Assembly (NCBI GenBank): GCA_963737555.1
Contig: CAVTTB010000001.1
Location: 124,001-188,000, forward strand
Source: JAHJQQ01 sp963737555
GTDB lineage: Bacteria > Pseudomonadota > Gammaproteobacteria > Thiohalobacterales > Thiohalobacteraceae
DNA: 64,000 bases
Reading direction: 5' to 3'
Shown: positions 8,284 through 18,139 of the stretch, in pieces
How the letters are laid out: the number at the start of each line of letters is the position of its first letter
Position numbering within the stretch: position 1 is the first letter of the stretch
The notes under the pieces: generated by a model
What the model was told of the DNA's origin: nothing
The model's input: the letters and a program-made list of their open reading frames with translations, nothing else
Databases searched by the model: none
Program-made: the position numbers and the translations under genes

Positions 8284-9768
8284 ATGAATTCACGCAAACA
8301 GTTCGCAGCCCATGCCTTGAGTCTGGCGGTCGGTGTCGCCATCGCGCTGCCCGGTCTGGTGCGCGCCGATGATGATAGCCGCGATTTCGGTGCCAAGGTC
8401 GAGCAGCTGTTGAAGGCTCAGTCCGAGAAGCTGTTCGGCTTCAACCGTCCGCTGGAAGAATCCGCGCTGGCCACCACGGGTGCCTACCGCAGCGCCGAGC
8501 AGACTGCCTATGACCAGGTACTGCTGGCCAAGGGTCTACGCGCACGCTATCTGACCCGCGATACCGCCAATCACACCGACATGATGGTGCTCTACCCGGC
8601 TGTGAATCCGACTCACCTGATCAGCTGCGTCGAGGGCGGTCGTCAGGTCATCGGCACGCTGGCCGACGGTAGCGCCAAGTACAATCCGTCCGTGCAGCGC
8701 GTCGAACTGGCCACCGGCAAAGTCGAAACCATCCTGCGCGGCATGGACCGTTGCGACGGCATCGTCGCCACGGATTGGGGTACCGTTCTGGCCACGGAAG
8801 AGACCGACGATGGTATCGCCGTCGAGATCATGAATCCGCTCAGCGTGACCGAGCAGACTATGTTGGACCGCGGCGCGCCCGGCATGCCGGCCGATGTGAC
8901 CGATCCGGCCAATATCGCCAAGCGTTACACGATGCCGACGATTGCCTGGGAAGGTCTGACCGTGCTGCCGACCGGCGTGGTCATCGGTGGTGACGAAGAG
9001 CGCCCGGGTTCGGCCGGTCCGGATGCCGACGGTGGCGCGATCTTCAAGTTCGTGCCGGCCGTGCCGCGTCTCGATGACAGCCAGATTACCGATCTGACGC
9101 AGTCGCCGCTGGTGTCCGGCAGCAGCTACGCCATGCAGGTCTCCTGCGTGAACAACACGCAGCAGGTCGGTCAGGGTTGCGAGGTCGGCAATGCCGCCTG
9201 GGTGCAGATCGATGCCGCCAGTGCACGCAATGATGCCAATGCCAAAATGGCGACCGGCTTCTACCGTCCGGAAGATCTGCACAGCGATCCGCTGTATGCC
9301 GGTCCCGGCGTGCGTTTCTGCTGGACCAACACCGGCAATGAAGGTGCGAAGCACTACGGCGAAGTGGCCTGCGGCATCGACAGCGATCCGCTGGTCGCCG
9401 ACGCCAGCACCCGCAGCGTCGAGGTCAACCGCTTCGTCGAGGGCGATCTGGATTTCAATGCCTTCGACAACCTGGCCTTCCAACCGACCACCGGCAACCT
9501 GTATGTGATTGAAGATCACAACAACGGTGATGTGTTTGCCTGCTTGCGTGATGGTGCCGATCGCGACATCAAGACTGACGGTTGCGTGAAGATGCTATCG
9601 GTGAAGGATACGTCCGCTGAGCCGACCGGCTTTATCTTCAGCCCGGACGGTCGTGCTGCCTTTGTGTCGATCCAGCACAGCAACGACGCCAACATGCCGC
9701 TGGTTGATGGCTATGCGACCGACGATCTGCTGATTATTACTGGTTTTAAGGTGAAGGCACGCGACTGA
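8284..9768 (+). CDS. phoX: PhoX-type alkaline phosphatase (DUF839 family)
   Basis: A 494-residue secreted protein with a signal peptide ending LPGLVRA-DDDSR; there is no twin arginine, so export looks Sec-dependent, unlike many PhoX proteins that use Tat. The body is a beta-propeller-like DUF839 sequence; the most typical parts are GFYRPEDLHS, GNLYVIEDHNNGDVFAC and EPTGFIFSPDGRAAFVSIQH near the C terminus. PhoX enzymes release phosphate from phosphomonoesters using calcium and iron. GAGGAG precedes ATG 8284. Position after pstS, with PhoB-like half-sites in front and a terminator behind, fits a phosphate-scavenging role. Because some DUF839 proteins are uncharacterised, the enzymatic activity is inferred. 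Confidence 0.8.
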   Translation: MNSRKQFAAHALSLAVGVAIALPGLVRADDDSRDFGAKVEQLLKAQSEKLFGFNRPLEESALATTGAYRSAEQTAYDQVLLAKGLRARYLTRDTANHTDMMVLYPAVNPTHLISCVEGGRQVIGTLADGSAKYNPSVQRVELATGKVETILRGMDRCDGIVATDWGTVLATEETDDGIAVEIMNPLSVTEQTMLDRGAPGMPADVTDPANIAKRYTMPTIAWEGLTVLPTGVVIGGDEERPGSAGPDADGGAIFKFVPAVPRLDDSQITDLTQSPLVSGSSYAMQVSCVNNTQQVGQGCEVGNAAWVQIDAASARNDANAKMATGFYRPEDLHSDPLYAGPGVRFCWTNTGNEGAKHYGEVACGIDSDPLVADASTRSVEVNRFVEGDLDFNAFDNLAFQPTTGNLYVIEDHNNGDVFACLRDGADRDIKTDGCVKMLSVKDTSAEPTGFIFSPDGRAAFVSIQHSNDANMPLVDGYATDDLLIITGFKVKARD

Positions 9769-9829
9769 GTGTATGAACGGGTGCAGAGATGAACTCTGTC
9801 CACACGGTAACTTAGGCTGATACGTTAAC

Positions 9830-9858
9830 CGGGCCGCGCATATGCGGCCCCGTTTTTT
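9830..9858. terminator. Terminator between phoX and the PilZ gene
   Basis: GGGCCGC (9831-9837) and GCGGCCC (9844-9850) form a stem around GCATAT, followed by six T on the plus strand. It ends phoX and lies just beyond the stop of the convergent PilZ gene. Confidence 0.85.
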
Positions 9859-9866
9859 GGTGCGGA

Positions 9867-10187
9867 TCAGGCCGCGCTCAGCATATGGCGCAGGGCGTAG
9901 AAATCGCTGTAGTCCACGTGTCGCAGCATCAGACCGATATCGCCGTTGCCATTGCCATGCACGACATACGCAGGCATCTGGTGCGCGTGTTCGTTGCCGC
10001 CCGTGCGGGTTACGAACGACACTTCCAGTTCGGCATGCAGCGGCAGTTCGACGCCGGTGGTATGCACAAACATACCTTCCAGGCTGACGTCGCGGGTCTT
10101 GCCCGTGATCCGGCCGATCGGTGCGTAATAGAGGGACACCTCCATTTCGATCGGTTTTCTTTCGCTCCAACGGTGTTCCATCGTCAT
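9867..10187 (-). CDS. PilZ-domain protein (probable cyclic di-GMP receptor)
   Basis: A 106-residue single-domain protein. The cyclic di-GMP binding elements are both visible: an arginine-rich start HRWSERKPIE (RxxxR type) and DVSLEGMFV, the D/NxSxxG motif. Single PilZ proteins bind cyclic di-GMP and act on partners in motility, exopolysaccharide or transcription. No partner is encoded beside it; it sits between phoX and ppx. The start ATG 10187 gives MTMEHRW; ATG 10181 is equally possible. Three other cyclic di-GMP proteins lie elsewhere in the window. Confidence 0.83.
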   Translation of the reverse strand: MTMEHRWSERKPIEMEVSLYYAPIGRITGKTRDVSLEGMFVHTTGVELPLHAELEVSFVTRTGGNEHAHQMPAYVVHGNGNGDIGLMLRHVDYSDFYALRHMLSAA

Positions 10188-10434
10188 ATTTCCTCCCTTG
10201 GCGTTTCCCGACGCCAGAAACTAGACAGTAATCTTGGTATTAGCAATATCAATGCCAGTCGCCAAGGCAGCGACAATGCGTAGGTATATGCGCGCCCGGT
10301 CGGGGCAGCATAACCCGTCGCGATCTCGACTGGAAACGGCGTTGGTTCAGGCCGGGGCTGACTGCTATAGTAGCCCGCCATTACGACAACGAAATGACTT
10401 CAGCGCAGACGCGCTCAGCAGGGTTGGTTGTGCA

Positions 10435-11938
10435 TTGACTGCGCCAGATAACAGCAGCGACTCGCCCATCGCGGCGGTCGACCTCGGTTCCAACAGCTTC
10501 CATATGATCGTTGCCCGCCAGCAGGATGGGCAACTGCGCGTGGTCGATCGCCTGCGCGACCCGGTTCGCCTGGCGGCGGGCCTGGACAGCAACCAGCGAC
10601 TGGATGCCGACGTTCGCAAGCGCGCCCTCGAATGCCTGCAACGCTTTGGTCAGCGCCTGCGTGATTTCGCGCCGCACAGCGTGCGCGTGGTCGGCACCAA
10701 CACCTTGCGCCGCGCGCGCGATCCGGAATTTCTCGACGAGGCCCAACAGGCACTGGGTCATCCCATCGAGGTCATCGCCGGCGTCGAAGAGGCGCGACTG
10801 ATTTATCTCGGCGTCGCGCACAGCCTGGCCGACAGCGGTGAACGCCGCTTGGTCATGGATATCGGCGGCGGCAGCACCGAGTGCATTATCGGTGAAGGCT
10901 TTAATCCCTTGCGTTTGGACAGTCTGTACGTCGGCTGCGTGAGTCTGACCGAGCGTTGCTTTGCCAATGGCAAACTCAGCAAGGGCAATTTCCAGGCGGC
11001 CGAACTCGCCGCCGGCATCGAGTTGGAACCGATCCAGACGCACTTCCGCCGCCTCGGTTGGAAAACGGCGATTGGCGCCTCCGGCACCATTCGCACGGTG
11101 AAGGAAATTCTGCTCGAACAAGATTGGAGCGATCAGGGCATCAGCCTGCAGGGCCTGCGCAGATTGCGTAAGGTCATGATCGATGCCGGACAGATGGATA
11201 AGCTCAAACTCAAGGGTCTGCCCGACGACCGCCGTGCCGTGCTGGCCGGTGGCGTGGCCATCCTCTGTGCAGCGTTCGATGCCTTGCGCATCGAACGCAT
11301 GTTGTTTGCCCAAGGCGCGCTGCGCGAAGGCCTGCTGTACGACCTGCTCGGTCGTATTCAGCATGACGATGTACGCGAGGCGGCGATGAAGGCGCTGTGC
11401 ACGCGTTATCAAGTGGACATGCAACACGCCGTGCGCGTGGAAGCGGTGGCGCTGGAATCTATTGGAGCAAGTGGCGTCCGCTTGGAATCTCAGCCATGTC
11501 ATGTACCGTACCTGGTTGCACTGGGCGGCGTCCCTGCACGAAGTCGGGTTGGTGATCGCGCACAGCCAATATCACAAACACGGCGCGTACTTGGTTCAGT
11601 ATTCCGATCTGGCCGGATTCTCGGTGCGTGATCAGGCGCTGCTGGCCGTGCTGGTGCGCGGCCATCGGCGTAAAATTCCGCGCGACGAGTTGGCCTCGTT
11701 GCCTGAGGCACTTCGGGAATCGGCACGCCGTCTGACGGTGCTGCTACGACTCGCCGTGTTGCTACGTCGCGATCGTACCGATGTGCCGTTGCCCGAGATC
11801 AAAGCCAAAGGCGAGGGTAATCAGCTGAAGCTTAAATTCCCCGTCGGCTGGCTGGAGGCTCACCCGCTGACTTGCGCGGATCTCGCCGAGGAACAGAAAT
11901 ACCTGGAAGCCGCCGGCGTCGTTTTGGTGCTCGGCTGA
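10435..11938 (+). CDS. ppx: Exopolyphosphatase, Ppx/GppA family, one frameshift
   Basis: About 500 residues. The N-terminal actin-like phosphatase domain has AAVDLGSNSFHM and the second phosphate loop MDIGGGSTE; the C-terminal half is the HD-like Ppx domain (MYRTWLHWAASLHEVGL, HKHGAYLVQYSDLAGFS). It cleaves terminal phosphate from polyphosphate and may also act on pppGpp. One extra base near 11450 (GCGCTGAAT reads GCGCTGGAAT) splits the gene; the frame continues to the stop at 11936-11938. The start is uncertain: the TTG at 10435 gives an N terminus of the usual length, and no in-frame ATG is near. ppk lies 4 kb downstream on the other strand. Confidence 0.88.
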
Positions 11939-12132
11939 GCCACACGCGCCTGGCGAGTGCCGCCGCGGGTCGCCCCGCAGTGGAAAATGTGCGAGAATGC
12001 GCGCCTCGTACGACCTGTCCCCTCCGCAGTACGCAGCTTCATATCCGAATTGGGTATCCGGCCTTACAGGGACCTCCCCGGCGCAGGGCCAAGCCCGCGT
12101 TTGTATAACCTCATGATTGTGGAAGAAGTGTC

Positions 12133-13746
12133 TTGATTACCACCGCGAATATCACCATGCAGTTCGGGCCCAAGCCGTTGTTCGAGAACATCTCGGTCAA
12201 ATTCGGCAACGGCAATCGCTACGGCCTGATCGGCGCCAATGGCTGCGGCAAGTCGACGCTGATGAAGATCCTCGGCGGCGATCTGGAACCGACGGCGGGC
12301 AATGTCTGCGTCGATGCCAATGAGCGCGTCGGCAAGCTGCGGCAGGATCAATTCGCCTTTGAAGATTACACGGTGCTCGACACCGTCATCATGGGGCATG
12401 CCGAACTCTGGAAAATAAAAAAAGAGCGTGATCGCATTTACTCATTGCTGGAGATGAGTGAAGAAGAGGGTATGCAGGTCGCCGATCTGGAAGTGCACTT
12501 CGCCGAATTGGATGGTTATACCGCCGAGGCGCGCGCCGGTGAACTGCTGCTGGGTCTGGATATTCCGGTGGAGCAACATACCGGTCTGATGAGCGCGGTG
12601 GCGCCGGGCTGGAAGCTGCGCGTGCTGCTCGCGCAGGCACTGTTTGCCGATCCCGATATCCTGCTGCTCGACGAGCCGACCAACAATCTGGACATCAACA
12701 CCATCCGCTGGCTCGAAAATATCATCAACGCGCGCAACAGCACCATGGTCATCATTTCCCATGACCGGCATTTTCTGAACAGCGTCTGTACGCACATGGC
12801 CGATCTGGATTACGGCGAACTGCGCGTCTATCCGGGCAACTACGATGAGTACATGACGGCCTCGACCCAGGCGCGTGAACGTCTGTATGCCGACAATGCC
12901 AAGAAGAAGGCGCAGATCGCCGATCTTCAATCGTTCGTCAGCCGTTTCTCGGCCAACGCCTCCAAGGCCAAGCAGGCGACCTCGCGCGCGAAACAGATCG
13001 ACAAGATCAAACTCGATGAGGTCAAGCCGTCGAGCCGCGTGAATCCCTTCATCCGTTTCGAGCAGGCCAAAAAGCTGTACCGTCTGGCGCTGGAAGTCGA
13101 AGGCGTGAGCAAGGGCTACGGTGACACGCCGCTGTTTAAAAATCTCAATCTGATGATCGAAGTCGGTGAACGTATCGCGGTCATCGGCCCGAACGGTATC
13201 GGCAAGAGCACGCTGTTGCGCACGCTGGTCGGTGAACTGGCGGCCGATAGCGGCAACGTCAAATGGTCGGAGAATGCGGATATCGGCTATTTCGCCCAGG
13301 ATCATGCCGCCGATTTCGCCACGGATATGAACCTGTTCGACTGGATGAGTCAGTGGAAAAAACCCAGCGACGACGAGCAGGCCATCCGCAGCGTATTGGG
13401 TCGACTGCTGTTTTCCTCGGACGATACCGGTAAATCGGTCAAGGTCCTGTCCGGTGGCGAGCAGGGGCGCATGCTGTTCGGCAAGCTGATACTGCAACGC
13501 TCCAACATTCTGGTCATGGATGAACCGACCAATCACTTGGACATGGAGTCCATCGAGTCGCTCAACACCGCGCTGGAGAATTATCCCGGCACGCTGATTT
13601 TCGTCAGTCACGACCGCGAATTCGTGTCCTCGCTGGCGACGCGCATCATCGAGCTGTCACCGAGTGGCGTCGTCAACTTCAATGGCAGCTACGAAGATTA
13701 CCTGCACAGTCAGGGCATCGAAATGATGGGCAAGACCGGGACCTAG
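12133..13746 (+). CDS. ybiT: ABC-F family ATPase YbiT
   Basis: A 537-residue soluble protein with two ABC domains and no membrane segment, nearly co-linear with E. coli YbiT. Walker A motifs are GANGCGKST (about residue 35) and GPNGIGKST (about 353); Walker B regions are ILLLDEPTNNLD and ILVMDEPTNHLD; the second signature is LSGGEQGRM. The linker contains the charged stretch KQATSRAKQIDKIKL. ABC-F proteins act on the ribosomal E site; YbiT's exact role is not settled. It starts with TTG 12133 after a GGAAG-containing leader. About 190 bases upstream hold no recognisable gene. Confidence 0.93.
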   Translation: MITTANITMQFGPKPLFENISVKFGNGNRYGLIGANGCGKSTLMKILGGDLEPTAGNVCVDANERVGKLRQDQFAFEDYTVLDTVIMGHAELWKIKKERDRIYSLLEMSEEEGMQVADLEVHFAELDGYTAEARAGELLLGLDIPVEQHTGLMSAVAPGWKLRVLLAQALFADPDILLLDEPTNNLDINTIRWLENIINARNSTMVIISHDRHFLNSVCTHMADLDYGELRVYPGNYDEYMTASTQARERLYADNAKKKAQIADLQSFVSRFSANASKAKQATSRAKQIDKIKLDEVKPSSRVNPFIRFEQAKKLYRLALEVEGVSKGYGDTPLFKNLNLMIEVGERIAVIGPNGIGKSTLLRTLVGELAADSGNVKWSENADIGYFAQDHAADFATDMNLFDWMSQWKKPSDDEQAIRSVLGRLLFSSDDTGKSVKVLSGGEQGRMLFGKLILQRSNILVMDEPTNHLDMESIESLNTALENYPGTLIFVSHDREFVSSLATRIIELSPSGVVNFNGSYEDYLHSQGIEMMGKTGT

Positions 13747-13754
13747 TCCGCGGT

Positions 13755-13775
13755 CCCCGCCTCATTGCGGGATTT
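13755..13775. terminator. Weak hairpin between convergent ybiT and DUF6600 genes
   Basis: CCCCGC, loop CTCATT, GCGGGA, followed by TTTAT. The stem is short and the T-run is broken, so this is a possible shared terminator only. Confidence 0.35.
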
Positions 13776-15810
13776 ATCTCCAGCCGGTGGTCCCCTGGCG
13801 CGCATCTGCGCGCTTGCCCCGCAACGTTGCTTGCGATCTCTCTGCTGCATCCTCACGCGCCACGGTCTCTGTGGTCTGCCGTAGTCGCGACGATACGGCG
13901 GGTTGTGAGCTCCGCTCTACTTGCCGCGTTTGTTGTGCTTCGTGACGTGGCTTGATCGGCACCGGTGCACTGCGCTGTTGTTCGTTACGCACGATCGGTC
14001 TCTCCGGTGTTGCATTGCTTCGACGCGTTTCCCGCGCAGTCATCGTCGGTGCGCGCGCCATGATCGGTTTTGCGGCCGGTGTGGCTGGCTTGATGCGTGT
14101 GTCACGCGTGGGTGCCTTAAACGCGGGATTCGCGCGCGTGGCTATTAATTTCTGCGGCTGAACACGCTTTACCTCTGAATTTTCCGCAGCGAAGTTCGAA
14201 GGTCGATTATCCCGCCCCGGTTGCAGGCGAACTGTCGAGCTATTGCTGGGTTCGGGCCGCCGGGTTTGCGCGGGCGACTCGTCCTGCTGTGATTTCCACG
14301 TGCGCGGCGCGGGTGCCGCGTTACCTGCGTGTGTCGACCGCAGGCTGTTGCCTCGACGCCAGGCTTGGCGCGGACGTCGGTGCTTCCCGCGTCATGTCTG
14401 CGATCATGGCTCGTCTGGTTGGTTGGCGCGGCGCGTCCCGGTGCGGTGCGATGCGTCTGCGGTAGCGCCGGTGTGTTGATGACTTCGGCACGTTTGAGAT
14501 CGTCCGCCTTGAGTTTTTTCTGTGCGCGTGCCACCGGCCGTGCATTGACGAAGGTATCGCGTTCGACCGCGGTCACCGCCTTGAGATTCTGCCGATGGGC
14601 ATGACGGGCGTTGCGTGCCGGCCGACCGGCGGCATAGTCGTTGTAGACGTTATTGATGATGGTCTTGTTGATCACCGTGGTGTTGTGAATATTGGTGACA
14701 TTCACGTTACGGAAATACGTTTGGCTGACCTGATACGGCGGTGAATAAATATCCTGCGGTCCCAGCGGATACCAGCCAACCGGACTGCGGCCGCCGGAAT
14801 AACCGTCGTGCCAATGGTTGCCACCGATGAAGGCGACCACGGCCGGCGCGTACACCGGGCGTACCGTGCGCGGACCGGGAACCCAACCCCAACGCTCCCG
14901 CACGCAGATCCAGCGACCGTAATGGGACGGTGCGAATCCCCACGGCGCGTTATCCACCCAGGTCCAACCCCACGGTTGCACCCATGCCCAATGACCATCG
15001 CGATACGGCGCCCAGTCGGAGACCACGCGTCGCGGATACCAGACCGAGCCGTAGCTCGATTCTTCCTGCCAGTCGCCATAGTCATCCAGTTCGGCATAGC
15101 CGACGACATCGTCCGAGACATAACGACGCGCCACGGGATTGCGATAGCGCTCATCGCGTGCGAAACACCAGTCATCGAACGCATCCGCACGCGGCAGATC
15201 GAATGCCTCGTAATCGCGCAGGCTGGCGTCGGGGAAACGGTAGGACTGACGCGCCGAGACGCGCTGCTGCGCATCATTCTCGCCATAGACGTCGGCATCG
15301 CCTTCGAAGACGGTCACTTGTGTCGCACCGTCGCGTGCATCGATGCGATAGGCGCCGGGTTCGCGGATGACCAGCGCCAAGGTCGGTGTGTCGATCTGGT
15401 AGTACTGATCTTCGTAGAGTTTGCGCACGGTCAGGTTGAGCGTGCCTTCGGCTAATTCGAACTTCGCGGTTTGGTTATCGAGATTGAGCAGGCGCAGGTC
15501 ACTGCGCTCATCCATGCGCATGACCGCCGTGCCGAGATCGAGTTCGGTACGCGCATCGCGCTCGGTATATAAACGGTCGCCGACCACCAGCGGGCGATTC
15601 AGGCTGGCTTCACGCCAGGTGTCATCGTCGGCGACGGCAAAACTGACCGTGCCGGAGATCACGCTGAGACGCGCCACGCGTTCCGGCGGATCGGCGAAGG
15701 TCACGGGTGCGATCAGTGCCAAAGCCAGTGTCCAGCCAGCGCGTCAGCCAACGCAGCTGTCCTGGCAGACGTGGCTGTCTGTACGGATTGTCACTTGTTG
15801 ATTGTTGCAT
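13774..15810 (-). CDS. FecR/DUF6600 envelope protein with long basic tail, frameshifts
   Basis: About 675 residues when joined. The start ATG 15810 gives a cytoplasmic stub and then, after one extra A near 15735, a hydrophobic signal/anchor ending LIAPVTFAD. Next is a FecR-like domain (VISGTVSFAVADDDTWREA, TVFEGDADVYGEND) and a DUF6600 region of aromatic repeats (YRDGHWAWVQPWGWTWVD, PWGFAPSHYGRW). The tail after about residue 400 is rich in Arg, Pro, Gln and Thr. A further shift lies somewhere between 14180 and 14480; the frame then resumes as VKRVQPQKLIATRANPAF and ends at 13774. These proteins are exported with unknown function. It stands alone between ybiT and ppk. Confidence 0.68.
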
Positions 15811-15903
15811 TGTCGCCCGCCTCCCTAGAAGCAGATCAGGGCAGGGTGATTACCCTGCATGGCGACAGATTGGACCTGGGGGCCTGAATGGAGACTGAAC
15901 GGT

Positions 15904-17983
15904 TTAGCTGGGTGTGGCGCGTTGTTCCAGCAGGGTGGCCTGTGCGTTGCGCGGTTTCTGACTGCCGGTGGGTTTGACGCGGCGATATTCGCCGTCCTTG
16001 TTCAGCACCCAGGCCTGGGTGTTGTCGGCGAGATAGAGTTCCAGGCCTTCCTTCACGATCCGGTTGCACTGGGCCTGATCGTCAACCGGGAAACACACCT
16101 CGACGCGCTGGAAGAAATTACGATCCATCCAATCGGCACTGGAAAGATACAGGTCGAAATCGCCCTGGTTGTGGAAATAGAACACGCGGGTGTGTTCCAG
16201 GAAGCGGCCGATGACCGAACGCACCTGGATATTCTCGGATACACCCGCCACGCCCGGGCGTAGACAGCAGACACCACGGATGATCAGGTCGATCTTCACA
16301 CCGGCCTGCGAGGCCTGATACAGCGCGCGGATGATCTGCGGTTCGATCAGCGCATTCATCTTGGCGATGATGCGCGCGGGCTTGCCGGCTGCGCGCGTTG
16401 TTCGCCTCGCGTTCGATCAGGCGCAGCAGTTCCTTGTGCAGGGTGAAGGGGGCCTGCAGGAGCTTCTTCAATTTCTTCACGCGGCCGAGGCTGGTCATCA
16501 GCTGGAACACGCGATGCACATCCTCACCGATGGCGCGGTCGCAGGTGAACAGGCCGTAATCGGTATACAGGCGCGCGGTGCTCGCATGGTAGTTGCCGGT
16601 GCCGAGATGCACGTAATGGCGCAGGCGTCGGCCCTCGCGGCGCGTCACCAGAATCATCTTGGCGTGGGTCTTGTGGCCGACCACGCCGTACACCACATGC
16701 GCGCCGGCTTCCTGCAGACGCGTGGCCAGCTTGATGTTGTCTTCCTCGTCGAAACGCGCGCGCAATTCCACCACCACCGTGACTTCCTTGCCGGCGCGTG
16801 CGGCATCGATCAGGGCCTTGACCACGGCGGAGTCGGCACCGGTGCGGTACAGCGTTTGCTTGATCGCCAGCACCTGCGGGTCGGCCGCGGCCTGGCGCAG
16901 GAACTCGATCACCGGCTGAAAGGATTCGAAGGGATGATGCAGCAGGATGTCGCGCGCCTGGATCGCCTCGAATAGATTCTGTTCCGGGCCGACGCTGGCC
17001 GGGCGTCCGGGCGAGAAGGACGGGTATTTGAGATCAGGACGGTCGACCAGATCGTAGACCGCCAACAGGCGATTCAGATTGACCGGGCCGTTGACCTGAT
17101 ACAGATCGACTTCATCCAGCCCGAACTGTTGGAGCAGGAAATTCGTCATCTCCGTGCTGCAGTTGTCGGCGACTTCCAGACGTACCTCATCGCCGTAGCG
17201 GCGTGACATCAGTTCGCCCTGTACGGCGCGCAGCAGATCCTCGACTTCTTCGTCGTCGACGAACAGATCGCTGTTGCGGGTGACGCGGAACTGATAGCAG
17301 CCGGTGATCTTCATGCCGGGAAACAGATCGCCGACATGCGCATGGATAATGGACGACAGAAACACGAAGTCGTTGGGTCCGCGACTATAACTGTGCGGCA
17401 CCTGGATCAGCCGCGGCAGCGAACGCGGTGCTTGCACGATGGCCACGCCGCTGGAACGGCCGAAGGCGTCCTTGCCTTCCAGCGAGACGATAAAGTTCAA
17501 GCTCTTGTTCAGGATGCGCGGGAACGGATGCGCGGGGTCCAGGCCCAATGGACTCAGTACCGGCAACAGTTCGTGCGTGAAATGGCGTTGCACCCATTGC
17601 GCTTGCTTCGGCGTCCAGTGGGTGCGGCGCACAAAGCGGATGCGTTCCTCGGCCAGCGCGGGAATCAGTTCGTCGTTGAGGACGCGGTATTGCTCCGCGA
17701 CCAGCTTGCGCGCCTCGGTGCTGATCTGGGTCAGCATCTCCTGGGGGGTGAGCGCGTCCGGTCCGGGATGCACTGCGCCGGAGACGACCTTTTCTTGCAG
17801 ACCGGCGACGCGGATCTCGAAAAATTCGTCTAGATTGGTGCTGGAGATGCACAGGAACTTGAGGCGTTCCAGTAATGGGGTCGCGGGATCCTTGGCCTGT
17901 TCCAGCACCCGTTTATTGAAGGCCAGCAGGCTGAGTTCCCGGTTGATATACAGATGGGGCTGACTGAGATCGATGCTGTCCAT
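15904..17983 (-). CDS. ppk: Polyphosphate kinase 1, one frameshift
   Basis: About 692 residues, the usual length. Starts at ATG 17983 (MDSIDLSQPHLYINREL). The N-terminal and middle domains are intact (STNLDEFFEIRVAGL, DPAHPFPRILNKSLNF). The C-terminal phospholipase-D-like domains carry the active-site stretch GHKTHAKM and TGNYHASTARLYTDYGL; FYFHNQGDFDLYLSSADWMD follows near the end. One extra A near 16392 breaks the frame before KPARIIAKMNAL. The enzyme makes polyphosphate from ATP, reversibly. It is divergent from pstC across 156 bases that hold two Pho boxes; both boxes point to pstC, so regulation of ppk by PhoB is possible but not shown. Confidence 0.92.
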
Positions 17984-18056
17984 AGGCGGATATGAGGCCG
18001 CAAGTGATCGGGCGATTATGCACGATTTTCGGCGATACGAACCCAGTGTATTCAAA

Positions 18057-18074
18057 TTGTAACAAAAGTGTCAT
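18057..18074 (+). promoter_or_regulatory. Distal Pho box of the pst promoter
   Basis: TTGTAAC (18057-18063), AAAA, GTGTCAT (18068-18074): a near-consensus PhoB box in the ppk-pstC intergenic region, oriented to pstC and 41 bases upstream of a second box. Confidence 0.7.
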
Positions 18075-18097
18075 GCAGATGATCTGATCGGAAGATG

Positions 18098-18131
18098 CTG
18101 TAACATAATTGTCATAATTGCCATCTATCCT
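18098..18131 (+). promoter_or_regulatory. Proximal Pho box and -10 of the pst operon
   Basis: CTGTAAC (18098-18104), ATAA, TTGTCAT (18109-18115), then exactly ten bases to TATCCT (18126-18131) as -10. The predicted transcription start is within a few bases of the pstC ATG at 18140, so the message may be leaderless or nearly so. Confidence 0.75.
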
Positions 18132-18139
18132 AGCGCGCG

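Noticed and set aside
10184..10381. 65-codon minus-strand frame upstream of ppx
   Set aside because: It overlaps the PilZ gene start by four bases and has a hydrophobic stretch, but there is no ribosome site and no similarity I can recognise; more likely the ppx-PilZ promoter region.
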